The position numbers and the translations under genes were made by a program. From Verrucomicrobiaceae bacterium (GTDB taxonomy: Bacteria > Verrucomicrobiota > Verrucomicrobiia > Verrucomicrobiales > Verrucomicrobiaceae), in the NCBI GenBank assembly GCA_016795485.1, contig JAEUHM010000050.1:1-64000 (forward strand): a stretch of 64,000 nt of DNA, given 5' to 3'. The stretch's first letter is position 1, and each line of letters begins with the position of its first letter. The notes beneath the pieces were generated by a model, which saw nothing but the letters and a program-made list of their open reading frames with translations, made no database searches and was not told the origin of the DNA. Shown piece after piece: positions 8,288-17,899 of the stretch.

Positions 8288-10901
8288 AAGCCTGCCAAAC
8301 TATAATGGCGTTGTAGATGGCGTGGACGAAGACGCACGGCACCAGCCAGCCTGAGCGCTTGAAGAGCCAAGCGTTGAATAGCCCGACCAACGCAACGGGT
8401 AGCCACGAAATGGGCGGGTGGTATATGGCAAAAAAGCCCGCGCTTGCAGCCATGGCCTGCCATCCGCCCCATTCACGATCCAGGGCTCGATAGAGCAGGC
8501 CGCGGAACAGGTACTCTTCTGCAAACGGAGCAAAACAGACGGCCATAAGGAACATCCAAAAGCGTTCGCTAGGATGGTCCAGAAGATGTTTGGACCCTTC
8601 TAGGAACTGCGAGCCAACTTCAGGCATGGATTCTACCAGTTCCGAATAGCCTACTCCTATCGCTGCCAAAGCCAAAGCACCGCCTACGGTCCAGAGTAAT
8701 AACGGGCACCATTTCATGCCTAAAGCCCAGGGTTTTTCGTTTCCCAGCACCAACTCGCCGGGATAGCGCTCGCTCCATCGCCAAATGTCAATGGATTGCA
8801 CCAGACGTGTGGATAGCCAACGCTCCATGAAAAACCAAACGCTCATGCCAACGATGCCGTAACCAATCGCGCGACCGACCATCATCTGATTTGGCCCCCC
8901 GAATCCGCTCAAGATCGCCGCCACGATGGCCATGATCTCGAGGCCGACACTGATTGCGATCATCGCGTGCATCAGCGTTGGGGCGGGTGGCAGTTTCTCA
9001 GACCAGGGATCGAAGAGAAAGGGCATCCGCGCTCGGAAGTTTTGCCACATGGCCGCAGAGGTCATCCAGGAGTAAATCACCCCTGCTATTGCGATGGACC
9101 AGTTCCCCGAGAGCACACCAGCCGCGAATGTGAATGTCCCCAGTGTCGCTGCCCAACGCCGCCCTGGGGGAATGGGTTCAGGTTCACCAGAGCTGGATGT
9201 TGGCGCTACGAGAGTTACGGTCTTACGGGCTAGGCTGCCGCTGAAGAGTGCCCAGCCCACAGCTACCAACCCCAACTTCCAAGCATCAGAGGGAAACAGG
9301 AGGACTGCCGCAGCTAGTCCGCAGATCACCAGTACCGTGGAGAGCAGCCACCAGAGGCGTGCTTTTGAGCTTAGCAGACGTTCCACTCCACCGGGCCACG
9401 TCATGGGCAGCCATAATGCAGGACCCTCGGATGCGAGGGATTTCGGGCCCATGATGAACAAAATGTAAGTGCCAAAAAGCACAATGGCCCCGCTGATGGT
9501 CTGCCACGACCGCCCAGCCAAGTCCATGGCACCCCGAAAGTGAATCAGCACCTGCGCGCCGGCGATTGACAGTGGTATCAAGATCATTTGCACGACGGCA
9601 GAGCGGTCTCGCCAGAACCAAAGCAGTTCTTTGCGATACAATGGATCTCGCAGCCACCGCTCGGATGGTTCTGCGCTCAGGGCTGCTGGAGCCTCTGCAA
9701 CACCGCCAAACCCGCCCCCGATACCTTTCTCTGTAGCCCAGGATGAAAAGCGAGTGGCAGCTAAGCAGATCAGCAACGCGCTGCCCGCCGTGAGCGCCAT
9801 ACCCGCCCAAGGCATGAGCGTTCCGCCAAAAACCCCAGTCGTCCAGTCCGCGATGGGTAAGCCAAAGTTTAGCCAGCCGAATGCAAAGTCTAGTGCGCTA
9901 ACGAGCCACTCCGTTACCTGATCTCCACGAAGCATCAAGAAGGCACAGATCATGGAAACATAACCCGCCCATGACAGGAGACCTAACACCCCCCCGCGAG
10001 CACGTGGCGACAGCCGCAACATGACGCCAATCTCAATGGACTTAGCCGTAAATCCCGCAGCAATGGCAATCGGGATACCCGCAATGACAGCCGCTGCCAA
10101 GCCTGTCGAAGAATCGTACTTGATGGTGTAGAGGCCAAACCAAAAAGCGGGGGCGCTCAGCAACATCGGATTGGAGGCCAGAGGAGACAGCATTTCCGCA
10201 AAGAAGACTGCTTTGGGCGGAACGGGATGAGTCAGCAACCATTCCCACATCGGATGCCGACGGCGTTGAACATCCAGCTCCATACCTTCTCCTTGGAACG
10301 CCAGTGCTACGAACCACCAGAGCATAAAGAAGCTGGCGCTCATCGTGAGCAAAGGCGGTGAAGTTCCCTCTTCTTTCCATGTCTGCATCAGCGCCTTCTC
10401 AGAAGTGAAGCCTTCTATCCCATGTTTGCGGAAATGATCGATGTACAATGTCTCCAAAGCGTCTCGGCTATCTCGGTCTCCCGTGAAACGGCCCTCGCGT
10501 CCGATAAACGCTTCAATCGCTGCCTTGGATTTGGCTAGGCTAGCCTCTTCTGCTTTAGACTGCCGTGTGTTTGGCAGAGCCTGCTGCTTCTGATCGAGAA
10601 CTTCGGCTCTCTTGCGTAGACCTTGAATGGCGGTCTCCGAGAGGATGAGGCGCCCCAATTTTCCGGCTTCGTGCTTCACCGTCGCCTCTCGCACTTTGTG
10701 GGAGCCGAAGATGAACATCCCGTGCATGACGCAGCAGAACAGAAACGCCAGGACGGCACCGAGTGGGCTCCAGTCGATGTCCGAAGCTGACTTGCTTCCG
10801 CGGCGTTGGTTGAGCAGTCCCTTCTGATGCTTCGCTCGACCCTTTGCGCGCTTTCTGGCATACCGCAGCAGCACGCCCACGACTGTGCGGAAGCTATTCA
10901 T
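8286..10901 (-). CDS. ABC-2 type transporter permease fused to a CPBP intramembrane metalloprotease
   Basis: This is an 871-residue integral membrane protein. The N-terminal two-thirds carry a long basic cytoplasmic tail (KRAKGRAKHQKG), an extracytoplasmic loop with coiled-coil character (about residues 80-190) and many hydrophobic helices, as in ABC-2 permeases. The last ~150 residues form a CPBP (Abi) domain with EEYLFR (795-800), FFAIYH (His828) and a third His in HAIYN (His860), which are the metal and catalytic residues of that family. The start codon overlaps the stop of the ATPase gene by four bases, so the two make an exporter. The fusion suggests that a protease acts on the transported or membrane substrate. 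Confidence 0.85.
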   Translation of the reverse strand: MNSFRTVVGVLLRYARKRAKGRAKHQKGLLNQRRGSKSASDIDWSPLGAVLAFLFCCVMHGMFIFGSHKVREATVKHEAGKLGRLILSETAIQGLRKRAEVLDQKQQALPNTRQSKAEEASLAKSKAAIEAFIGREGRFTGDRDSRDALETLYIDHFRKHGIEGFTSEKALMQTWKEEGTSPPLLTMSASFFMLWWFVALAFQGEGMELDVQRRRHPMWEWLLTHPVPPKAVFFAEMLSPLASNPMLLSAPAFWFGLYTIKYDSSTGLAAAVIAGIPIAIAAGFTAKSIEIGVMLRLSPRARGGVLGLLSWAGYVSMICAFLMLRGDQVTEWLVSALDFAFGWLNFGLPIADWTTGVFGGTLMPWAGMALTAGSALLICLAATRFSSWATEKGIGGGFGGVAEAPAALSAEPSERWLRDPLYRKELLWFWRDRSAVVQMILIPLSIAGAQVLIHFRGAMDLAGRSWQTISGAIVLFGTYILFIMGPKSLASEGPALWLPMTWPGGVERLLSSKARLWWLLSTVLVICGLAAAVLLFPSDAWKLGLVAVGWALFSGSLARKTVTLVAPTSSSGEPEPIPPGRRWAATLGTFTFAAGVLSGNWSIAIAGVIYSWMTSAAMWQNFRARMPFLFDPWSEKLPPAPTLMHAMIAISVGLEIMAIVAAILSGFGGPNQMMVGRAIGYGIVGMSVWFFMERWLSTRLVQSIDIWRWSERYPGELVLGNEKPWALGMKWCPLLLWTVGGALALAAIGVGYSELVESMPEVGSQFLEGSKHLLDHPSERFWMFLMAVCFAPFAEEYLFRGLLYRALDREWGGWQAMAASAGFFAIYHPPISWLPVALVGLFNAWLFKRSGWLVPCVFVHAIYNAIIVWQA

Positions 10902-11623
10902 TCATCAGTGGGCCGGATCAGCTTCAAGAAGGCTTCTTCCAGCGATGCCGAGCAGGTCATCGTGAGCAGTTCGTCGAGTGTACCCGCTGAAATCACGCGA
11001 CCGTGGTTAATGACAACTGCGCTCGAGCACAGCTTGCTCACATGATCCATCAGGTGAGTGGAGAACAGGATCGTCGAGCCGTCGGCGGCAGCTTCTCGCA
11101 TCAAGTCGTAAAACAGATGGGTCGCCTCCACGTCGAGACCGTTCGTTGGCTCGTCCAATATCAGTAGCTTTGGTTGGTGAAGCAGCGCCAGCAGAAGCCC
11201 TAACTTCTTCTTCATGCCGCGGGAGTAATCTTCAGCAAACTGGCCGAGCGCTGATGAAAGACCGAGCCTGTGGCAGATTGGCATGATGCGGGACATTGCC
11301 GCCTTTACATCTAGACCGTGCAAGGCAGCACTCATCTCCAGCACTTCTTGGCCAGAGAGGTAGGAGTAAAAGACTGGCTCGTCTGGAAGGAATCCCACAA
11401 GCCGCTTTACTTCTACTCGGTCCTCAAAGGCATCTCGTCCGTCGATCGTCAGACTCCCAGAACTTGACTTCAGGATGCCCATCAGGAGGCGGAACAGCGT
11501 TGTCTTGCCAGCGCCGTTGGGGCCGAGCAGGCCAAAAATCTGCCCTGTAGGCACACTGAACGACACATTCGTCAGTGCCACTTTCTCGCCGAACCGCTTA
11601 GAAACTTGTTCGACAATGACCAT
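10898..11623 (-). CDS. ABC transporter ATP-binding protein
   Basis: This 241-residue ATPase has Walker A GPNGAGKTT (34-42), a signature motif variant YSRGMKKK (about 133-140), Walker B LLILDEPT (153-160) and the H-loop STHLMDH. It energises the membrane partner encoded immediately downstream with an ATGA overlap. The layout (single ATPase plus large permease) is that of an ABC-2 exporter. The substrate is unknown. Three bases separate it from the end of the GDP-fucose synthase gene upstream, so all may share a transcript. Confidence 0.93.
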   Translation of the reverse strand: MVIVEQVSKRFGEKVALTNVSFSVPTGQIFGLLGPNGAGKTTLFRLLMGILKSSSGSLTIDGRDAFEDRVEVKRLVGFLPDEPVFYSYLSGQEVLEMSAALHGLDVKAAMSRIMPICHRLGLSSALGQFAEDYSRGMKKKLGLLLALLHQPKLLILDEPTNGLDVEATHLFYDLMREAAADGSTILFSTHLMDHVSKLCSSAVVINHGRVISAGTLDELLTMTCSASLEEAFLKLIRPTDE

Positions 11624-11626
11624 GGC

Positions 11627-12583
11627 TCAGACAGATCTGGCAGTGCCGGAGGCTAGGGACTTTTTGAAGTCTTCGTAGGCGCCTGTTAGACCGGTGCGGA
11701 GGCTGATTTGGGGATTCCAGCCGAGGGAGGCCATGCGTTGGTTGTCCATTAGCTTGCGGGGCGTTCCATCGGGCTTGCTGGTGTCGAAGACGAGTTTGCC
11801 TTCGTATCCGACGACTTCGGCAACGAGTTGGGCGAGCTCTCCAATTTGAAGATCTGATCCAGAGCCGATGTTGACCCAATCCGGCGGATTGTCGGCCTGT
11901 AGGAGGTGCAAGCAACCTGCGGCGAGGTCATCGACGTGCAGAAACTCACGTCTTGGCTTGCCGGAGCCCCAAACCACGACTTGGGGCGCGTTGGCTACTT
12001 TGGCTTCATGAAAGCGCCGCAGCAGGGCAGGGATGACGTGGGAGTTCTCTGGGTGGTAGTTGTCGCCTGGGCCGTAGAGATTGGTGGGCATGGCGGAGTG
12101 GAACAGCACACCGTGCTGAGCGCGGTAGTGCTGGCACAACTTGAGGCCTGCTATCTTTGCGATGGCATAGGCCTCGTTGGTTTTCTCTAAAGGTGAGGTC
12201 AGCAGGCAGCTCTCTGGCATGGGCTGTGGTGCCTCCCGTGGATAGATGCATGAACTCCCAAGGAAAAGCAGCCTCTTTACCCCAGTCTTGAAGGCCGCAT
12301 GCACCAAATTGGCAGCGATCATGAGGTTCTCGTAGATGAAGTCGGCTGGGTAGGTGTCGTTGGCATGAATGCCGCCCACTTTTGCAGCGGCCACGATCAC
12401 CACGGTCGGCTTTTGAGCTTCCAAAAAGGCTTCTACCTCACTTTGGCGGCAGAGGTCCAGCTGGCTGCGGCTCGCGGTGACGAGGCTGTCGTTACCAGCG
12501 TTGTTGAGCGCGCGAACGAGCGCACCACCCACCATGCCGCGATGCCCGGAGACGAATACTTTTTCAGAAGCGAGATTAGCCAT
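11627..12583 (-). CDS. fcl: GDP-L-fucose synthase
   Basis: This 318-residue NAD(P)-dependent epimerase/reductase converts GDP-4-keto-6-deoxy-mannose to GDP-L-fucose for surface polysaccharide synthesis. It has the Rossmann loop [13 protein letters not shown] at the N-terminus, the catalytic GSSCIYP segment and YAIAK (YxxxK), and the substrate loops [20 protein letters not shown] and [14 protein letters not shown] typical of Fcl. No gmd partner is in the window. It is followed after three bases by the ABC ATPase gene. Confidence 0.95.
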   Translation of the reverse strand: MANLASEKVFVSGHRGMVGGALVRALNNAGNDSLVTASRSQLDLCRQSEVEAFLEAQKPTVVIVAAAKVGGIHANDTYPADFIYENLMIAANLVHAAFKTGVKRLLFLGSSCIYPREAPQPMPESCLLTSPLEKTNEAYAIAKIAGLKLCQHYRAQHGVLFHSAMPTNLYGPGDNYHPENSHVIPALLRRFHEAKVANAPQVVVWGSGKPRREFLHVDDLAAGCLHLLQADNPPDWVNIGSGSDLQIGELAQLVAEVVGYEGKLVFDTSKPDGTPRKLMDNQRMASLGWNPQISLRTGLTGAYEDFKKSLASGTARSV

Positions 12584-12605
12584 GAACTAGAGAGCGGGGA
12601 GACTC

Positions 12606-12648
12606 GGACCCAGCCTCAGTTCTGGCAAGCTAAAGTTGGGCTGGCTCC
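12606..12648 (-). terminator. imperfect inverted repeat after the 12651-13052 gene
   Basis: GGACCCAGCC (12606-12615) and GGCTGGCTCC (12639-12648) pair at 9 of 10 positions around a 23-base loop. It lies just beyond the stop of the small minus-strand gene and before fcl. No T-run follows, so any terminator role is tentative. Confidence 0.35.
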
Positions 12649-12650
12649 TT

Positions 12651-13052
12651 CTACCGACCATAGAGGCCGTAGGGCAGCGTGGTGCCAGTTCTTTCGGGCA
12701 GAACTGCGGGTTCAAGCATCACGCGTTCATAACGCAGAAGCTCGGGCTGGCGAGATCCGGGTGCTGCTGGTGTTGGTCGGACCATGCGGAAGTTGAGGTT
12801 CTGCCTGCGCCTGTCGAACTCCGCATCGCCGTCAAATCGCACCACTGGCCTGCCGTCTTGATGACGCTCGATGATGTCGACACGCCTAGCTGGTCCGGTA
12901 TTTGCCTTTGCATCCAATAGTTTGGGCACGCTCGTTAAGCCGGACGACTGTCTCGACGCCAAATCCGCCTTTAGCTCCCTCAGTTGAAAGTGCTGCCACA
13001 AACAAAAACCGCCTAGCAGCAAGATTGCAGCGAGTGAGAGCCATGCTTTCAT
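12651..13052 (-). CDS. hypothetical membrane-anchored protein
   Basis: This 133-residue protein has one N-terminal hydrophobic helix (about 4-20, LSLAAILLLGGFCLW) and then a short helical stretch (QLRELKADLASRQ). The remainder is polar and Arg-rich with an LNFRMVRP segment. No family is recognised. It is divergent from the MBL hydrolase gene, with 20 bases between the starts. Confidence 0.6.
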   Translation of the reverse strand: MKAWLSLAAILLLGGFCLWQHFQLRELKADLASRQSSGLTSVPKLLDAKANTGPARRVDIIERHQDGRPVVRFDGDAEFDRRRQNLNFRMVRPTPAAPGSRQPELLRYERVMLEPAVLPERTGTTLPYGLYGR

Positions 13053-13072
13053 GACAAAAAGGCTAAGTTTTC

Positions 13073-13855
13073 ATGAGTGAACTGTCAATCACCTTCCTGG
13101 GCACCGGCACGTCGGTGGGTATACCCATGATTGGTTGTGATTGCGCCACTTGCACGAGCACAGACCCAAGGGATCAGCGGAGTCGGTCGTCGATTTATTG
13201 CGAGACTCCAGAGTGCTCTTTTGTGGTGGATACGGGACCGGATTTTCGCACGCAGTGCCTGAGGGAACGAGTGCGGAAAGTGGATGCAGTTCTCTACACG
13301 CACCCGCACATGGATCACCTCACTGGGTTTGATGAACTGAGGAGATTCACCATCGCGGAAGACGCGGTAATGCCGATCTATGCGCGGCCAAGCTGCTTGG
13401 AGGTGCTGGAGCGCATGTTCATTTACGCCTTCAATGGAGAGAACCGGTACCGTGGCTACCTGAAGCCGGAACCGCGTCCGATAGAAGGCATCTTTCATCT
13501 CGGTCAAACCGAGATCACGCCTTTGCCGCTGGTCCATGGCAAAGTGGAGACCATTGGGTTCCTGTTCGCTCGCAATGGCCGCAAACTCTGCGCTTATTTG
13601 TCAGACGTGAAGTTCGTCACGCCAGATGCGTTCGAGTTGATGCGAGGAGTGGACACTCTGGTGGTGGATGGACTGCGTTTCACACCGCATCCCACCCACA
13701 TGAACTGGGATGAAGCGCTGCTTCTCCATGAGCAACTCCAGCCTGGCCGCACTTGGCTGACGCATCTTCAATGTGAGGTGATGCACGCACGGGATGAGTC
13801 GCGCCTGCCAGATGGTGTGCGCTTGGCCTATGATGGCCTGAAACTGCACTGGTGA
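13073..13855 (+). CDS. MBL-fold metallo-hydrolase (PhnP-like)
   Basis: This 260-residue metallo-beta-lactamase fold enzyme has the di-zinc motif HPHMDH (His77-x-His79-x-Asp81-His82), later His residues in LVHG and a GTGTSVGIPMIGCDC opening. The opening and the CDCATC cysteine cluster resemble PhnP, the phosphoribosyl 1,2-cyclic phosphate phosphodiesterase of the C-P lyase pathway. No phn genes are nearby, so a general phosphodiesterase role is safer. The stop overlaps the next start by four bases. Confidence 0.85.
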   Translation: MSELSITFLGTGTSVGIPMIGCDCATCTSTDPRDQRSRSSIYCETPECSFVVDTGPDFRTQCLRERVRKVDAVLYTHPHMDHLTGFDELRRFTIAEDAVMPIYARPSCLEVLERMFIYAFNGENRYRGYLKPEPRPIEGIFHLGQTEITPLPLVHGKVETIGFLFARNGRKLCAYLSDVKFVTPDAFELMRGVDTLVVDGLRFTPHPTHMNWDEALLLHEQLQPGRTWLTHLQCEVMHARDESRLPDGVRLAYDGLKLHW

Positions 13856-15321
13856 TGAGAGCGCTGACTTTTGCGTTGTTGCTGCTGGTTGGAATCGCAG
13901 AGGCCAATGATGGCTTCTCTGGCACCGAGTGGGATGCTGCGGCTGAAACGGCCGTGGTCTTCAACACAGACTTCCCCGGCTCAGAGGACTTGGCGCGATA
14001 CTACGCGGAGAAGCGTGGTATCGCCGCAGATCGTGTGGTGGGGTTTCCCATGTCCAAGGAAGAGACCATCACGCGTGGCGACTATGAGCGAACGTTGCGC
14101 GATCCATGTCAGGTCTGGCTAACAGGTCGCAACATTCACATCGTGGCGTTGATTCGCGGAGTGCCGCTGAGAATCTCTCGGGTGAAGCCAGATCCCGCCA
14201 CGGGCAAGGGCGATGAGACGAGTGTCGACTCAGAGCTGGCCGCGATGCGACTGTCAGGCAACGCGCTCTCTGGAGCGGTGCCCAATCCCTACTTTGCGAG
14301 TCGAGCGCGATTCCCCGAAGTGCCCAAGGCCGCCAATACCTTCCTGGTGGGCCGCTTAGATGCCGCATCCGATGAAACCGTGAGGCGTATGATCGATGAT
14401 TCGATCTCCACTGAAGCAAATGGGCTCAGCGGGCGGGCTGTGATCGACTTGGCACTGAAACAAGGCGGCTACCAGCAGGGCGAAAGTTGGCTGAACAACT
14501 GTGTTAAGCTGTTTCGATCACGCGGCATCGCCAGTTATGTGAACCGCGTGGAGGATCTCATACCAGAACACTTTCCTCTGCCGGACACGGCTCTGTATTT
14601 CGGCTGGTACACGGGTGAAGTTTTTGGGCCGTTCAAAGATCGAGGTTTTCGCTTTGCTACGGGAGCTGTCGTTTGTCACCTTCATTCCTTTAGTGCCAAA
14701 ACGGTGCGTGATGGCGGAGTGGCTTGGGCAGCTCCACTGCTTGAGCGAGGTGCTGCTGCCACGTTTGGCAATGTCTGGGAACCCTACTTGGCCTTCACGG
14801 TTCACTTTGATCTCTTGTGTGAGCGACTGCTCGCGGGCTACACGCTGGCTGAGGCCGGTTGGGCTGCCACTCCTGGCTTATCGTGGATGACGGTGGTGTT
14901 GGGAGATCCCCTGTATCGACCGTTTGCGGGGCGCTCGTTGCCCGAAGGCGAGAATCGCGCTTATGCCATGCTACGTGGTTTGGCCGAAAGACGTGATGGC
15001 GCGGATTTTAAGCGCGCGGTGGTAGAGCTTGCCGAGAAACGCGGTCTTCCGCGCTTGTTGGAGCTTCTCGCACTCTTGGTCGCTGCGGATGGCTCCGTTT
15101 CCGAAGCCTCGGGGCTGCTTCAACACGCTAGATCGCTTTACACCAACAAAACGGATCAATTGCGGACCTGGATCTACGAGATCGACCTCTTGAAGGCCAC
15201 GGACTCAAAGCGCGCCGCTGAGCTTTCGGCGAGAGTGCTGGAAGATGCGGAGTTTGCCGCAGAGCCTTCCCGCCAAGTTCTCCAGCCCAAACCCGCAACA
15301 AAACCAGATACACCACGTTAA
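13852..15321 (+). CDS. TIGR03790 family protein, exported
   Basis: This 489-residue protein has a signal peptide (LTFALLLLVGIAEAN). The segment SEDLARYYAEKRGI with AADRVVGFPMSKEE matches the TIGR03790 family as I know it, which is common in Planctomycetes, Verrucomicrobia and some proteobacteria and has no known function. Helical-repeat-like sequence follows from about residue 390. It is translationally coupled to the MBL gene and followed closely by a sulfatase. It probably acts in the periplasm or at the surface. Confidence 0.8.
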   Translation: MMRALTFALLLLVGIAEANDGFSGTEWDAAAETAVVFNTDFPGSEDLARYYAEKRGIAADRVVGFPMSKEETITRGDYERTLRDPCQVWLTGRNIHIVALIRGVPLRISRVKPDPATGKGDETSVDSELAAMRLSGNALSGAVPNPYFASRARFPEVPKAANTFLVGRLDAASDETVRRMIDDSISTEANGLSGRAVIDLALKQGGYQQGESWLNNCVKLFRSRGIASYVNRVEDLIPEHFPLPDTALYFGWYTGEVFGPFKDRGFRFATGAVVCHLHSFSAKTVRDGGVAWAAPLLERGAAATFGNVWEPYLAFTVHFDLLCERLLAGYTLAEAGWAATPGLSWMTVVLGDPLYRPFAGRSLPEGENRAYAMLRGLAERRDGADFKRAVVELAEKRGLPRLLELLALLVAADGSVSEASGLLQHARSLYTNKTDQLRTWIYEIDLLKATDSKRAAELSARVLEDAEFAAEPSRQVLQPKPATKPDTPR

Positions 15322-15330
15322 GACGCACTC

Positions 15331-16848
15331 ATGAAATCGCTTTGGTTGTTCGCCGTCGTCGTTGCTTTTGCCTCGCCGCTCCTTGCTGCCTTGGAGGGCA
15401 GCAAACCCAACGTCATTCTCGTCATCACCGATGATCAAGGTTACGCCCCTGTCGGCAGACACGGTCATCCTTGGCTCAAGACGCCGAACTTGGACGCGCT
15501 CTACGATGCCAGCACACGCTTCAATCGCTTCATGGTCTGTCCGACCTGCTCACCGACTCGCAGCGCCCTCATGACCGGGCGAGATCCGCTCAAAAACGGC
15601 ATCACACACACCATTCTGGAGCGCGAGCGGATGACATTGAAGGCAACGACCCTGCCACAGGTGCTCAAGCCTGCTGGCTACACCTCAGGCATCTTCGGGA
15701 AATGGCACCTGGGTGACGAGAAGGAGTATCAGCCAGAACATCGAGGGTTCGATGAGGTCTTCATCCACGGTGCCGGAGGCATTGGCCAAAAGTATGACTG
15801 CTCATGTGCCGATGCGCCGAACAACAAATACATGGACCCCGTCATCAGGCACAACGGACGCTTCGTGAAAACGCATGGCTTCTGCACGGACGTCTTCTTC
15901 ACCGCGGCGCTTGGCTGGATCAAACAACAGCACGAGGCGAAGAAGCCGTTCTTTGCTTACCTCTCCACCAATGCACCGCACGGGCCATACATTGCGCCAG
16001 AGAAAAATGCCAAGCGGTTTACCGATCTCGGGTTTGATAAAGATCAGGCCGGGTTCTACGGCATGGTGGAGAACATCGACGAGAACATGGGTGTGCTGGC
16101 TGAAAAGTTGAAGGCTTGGGACATGTTGCAGAACACAGTGGTGATCTTCATGTCAGACAATGGCATGGCCGCGGGCCCTGGTGGTCGCACGGAACTGGCT
16201 CCAGGCTATCCATTCTTCAATGCGGATCACATCGGCATGAAGGGCGGCACGGATGAAGGCAGTGTGCGTGTGCCGTTCTTTGTTCGGTGGGATGATCACG
16301 TCAAGCCTGGCAAAGACATCTCCACGCTCGCCGCACACATTGATGTGTTCCCCACGATCGCTGCTTTGGCCGGTGCGAAACTGCCAGATGGGCAAGTAGA
16401 GGGCCGCAGTCTGCTACCTCTCCTTCAAGGAAGTGCGGACAACTGGTCTGACCGGTACATCTTCACTCACGTGGCGCGCTGGCCAACGGGGGTCGATCCA
16501 GACACGCACAAGTGGATCAACTATGGTGTGCGGAACCAGAAGTATCGCTTTGTGGGACCACGTGGAGGCCAAGGAAATCCCAAGCGGAACAAAAAAGCCC
16601 CGGCAGCACCGTCGAATGAGGCGCTCTATGACATGGAGACAGATCCGATGCAGACGAAAAACATCATCCAGGAGAAGCCAGAGGTCGCTAGCGCCATGAA
16701 GGCTGCGTATGAAGCCTTTTGGAATGAGTCGCGTCCGCTGTTGGTGAATGAGAATGCGCCGATGTCGCCCACAAAGCCGTATCACGAGTGGTATGAGGAG
16801 CAAATGAAGGCTGGAGGCATCCCCGACTGGGTGCCGCCGAGTCTGTAG
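15331..16848 (+). CDS. sulfatase (arylsulfatase type, formylglycine-dependent)
   Basis: This is a 505-residue exported alkaline-phosphatase-superfamily sulfatase. A signal peptide covers about residues 1-20. The metal-binding VITDDQG, the active-site CSPTR with Cys73 to be oxidised to formylglycine, and the GKWHLG motif are present. The late motif SDNGMAAG gives the second metal site. Likely substrates are sulfated polysaccharides or aryl sulfates, in line with sulfatase-rich PVC genomes. It lies nine bases after TIGR03790. The maturase is not in the window. Confidence 0.93.
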   Translation: MKSLWLFAVVVAFASPLLAALEGSKPNVILVITDDQGYAPVGRHGHPWLKTPNLDALYDASTRFNRFMVCPTCSPTRSALMTGRDPLKNGITHTILERERMTLKATTLPQVLKPAGYTSGIFGKWHLGDEKEYQPEHRGFDEVFIHGAGGIGQKYDCSCADAPNNKYMDPVIRHNGRFVKTHGFCTDVFFTAALGWIKQQHEAKKPFFAYLSTNAPHGPYIAPEKNAKRFTDLGFDKDQAGFYGMVENIDENMGVLAEKLKAWDMLQNTVVIFMSDNGMAAGPGGRTELAPGYPFFNADHIGMKGGTDEGSVRVPFFVRWDDHVKPGKDISTLAAHIDVFPTIAALAGAKLPDGQVEGRSLLPLLQGSADNWSDRYIFTHVARWPTGVDPDTHKWINYGVRNQKYRFVGPRGGQGNPKRNKKAPAAPSNEALYDMETDPMQTKNIIQEKPEVASAMKAAYEAFWNESRPLLVNENAPMSPTKPYHEWYEEQMKAGGIPDWVPPSL

Positions 16849-16870
16849 CGTCTCGCAGTGGCTCTACGCT

Positions 16871-17899
16871 CTACTTTCCGCCCACGGGTAGCCCACTGGG
16901 AACGGACTCTGGCACGCTAGAGTCGAACTCATCGCTATTGAGTGACTTCAAGAACGCGAGCATCGGCTCGTGGTCTTCTGGCAGGAAACGCATCCGCTGC
17001 AAAAGCGGATCCAGTGGCGGAAGAGAAGCGTTGTCACCACCATCGAGCGTCTCGCTTACCTGATCCATCAGCTTGTCGTAGAATAGCAGCACCTCCTCCA
17101 GTGAAGTCATGCTTCCATGGTGCATGTACGGTCCTGTATGAGCCAGATTGCGCAGAGTGGGCGTGCGGAAAGCGGTGGTTGGCTCTTTGGCATCGTTCAC
17201 GCCGATGGGATGCAGCTTGAAGTCGGTCAGCATCGGTCCGTTGTGGCAAAGGGTGCAGCCAGCACGTTGAAAAACCTCAAGCCCCTTCTCTTGAAGTGGC
17301 GTGAGCGCTGTTTTGTCTCCTCGCAGATAGCGATCAAACGGAGTGTCACCTGTCACCAACGTGCGCTCAAAGGCCGCGAGCGATTGAGCCACGTCTAATG
17401 GAGAGAGTTTGGCATAGGCCGGCACAGTTTTGAGCCGCTTGAGCATCTCAGGGATAGCTTGTTCATGGCTCACGGCACTTCCGCGCATCTCTGCTGCAGC
17501 CTGAATGGGAATGAGAGCTTGGGATTCTAGATCGTTGGCGCGATTGTCCCAAAACATCGTTTTATTGAACGCTACATTGAGCAACGAAGGCGTGTTTCGC
17601 GCCAGAACCTCTGGAACAGTCGCGCCTGAAAGTCTGCGAGAAGGCCCTAATCCGGTGGAGTGAACTCCTAACGGGGTGCTGCGGCCATCCGCCCACGCGT
17701 AGCGTGGATGGTGACAACTAGCGCACGCCGTGTCTCCCGTGGCAGACAAGATGGGATCAAAGAACAGTGCGCGGCCCATCGCTACCTTGGCTGGATCTTG
17801 CGGAGGTGCCTTGGGCAATGGGAAGAGCCGCTGGTCTGGCTCCTCGGCCAAAGAATAAGCAGTTAGCCCAAGCGCTAGCGTCCAGCACCGCAGATTCAT
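16871..17899 (-). CDS. di-heme cytochrome c peroxidase family protein (CcpA/MauG-like)
   Basis: This 342-residue exported protein has two c-type heme sites, CASCH (59-63) and CTLCH (215-219), and a signal peptide. The layout (GRALFFDPILS before heme 1, then RNTPSLLNVAFN, then LAHTGPYMHHGS) is that of bacterial di-heme peroxidases and MauG relatives. It could reduce hydrogen peroxide or oxidise an exported substrate. Its start overlaps the stop of the Gfo/Idh/MocA gene by four bases, so they share an operon. Confidence 0.93.
   Translation of the reverse strand: MNLRCWTLALGLTAYSLAEEPDQRLFPLPKAPPQDPAKVAMGRALFFDPILSATGDTACASCHHPRYAWADGRSTPLGVHSTGLGPSRRLSGATVPEVLARNTPSLLNVAFNKTMFWDNRANDLESQALIPIQAAAEMRGSAVSHEQAIPEMLKRLKTVPAYAKLSPLDVAQSLAAFERTLVTGDTPFDRYLRGDKTALTPLQEKGLEVFQRAGCTLCHNGPMLTDFKLHPIGVNDAKEPTTAFRTPTLRNLAHTGPYMHHGSMTSLEEVLLFYDKLMDQVSETLDGGDNASLPPLDPLLQRMRFLPEDHEPMLAFLKSLNSDEFDSSVPESVPSGLPVGGK

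Noticed and set aside
8002..8472. Open frame on the minus strand with VGGSTTS heptad repeats, and its plus-strand counterpart with THPPTSL repeats (8013-8354)
   Set aside because: A 21-bp repeat is open in several frames on both strands by default. The plus frame starts on TTG inside the repeat and the minus frame runs through the CPBP gene in another frame.
17341..17360. TGTCACC direct repeat resembling a Pho box
   Set aside because: It lies inside the di-heme peroxidase coding sequence and has 7-base rather than 11-base spacing.
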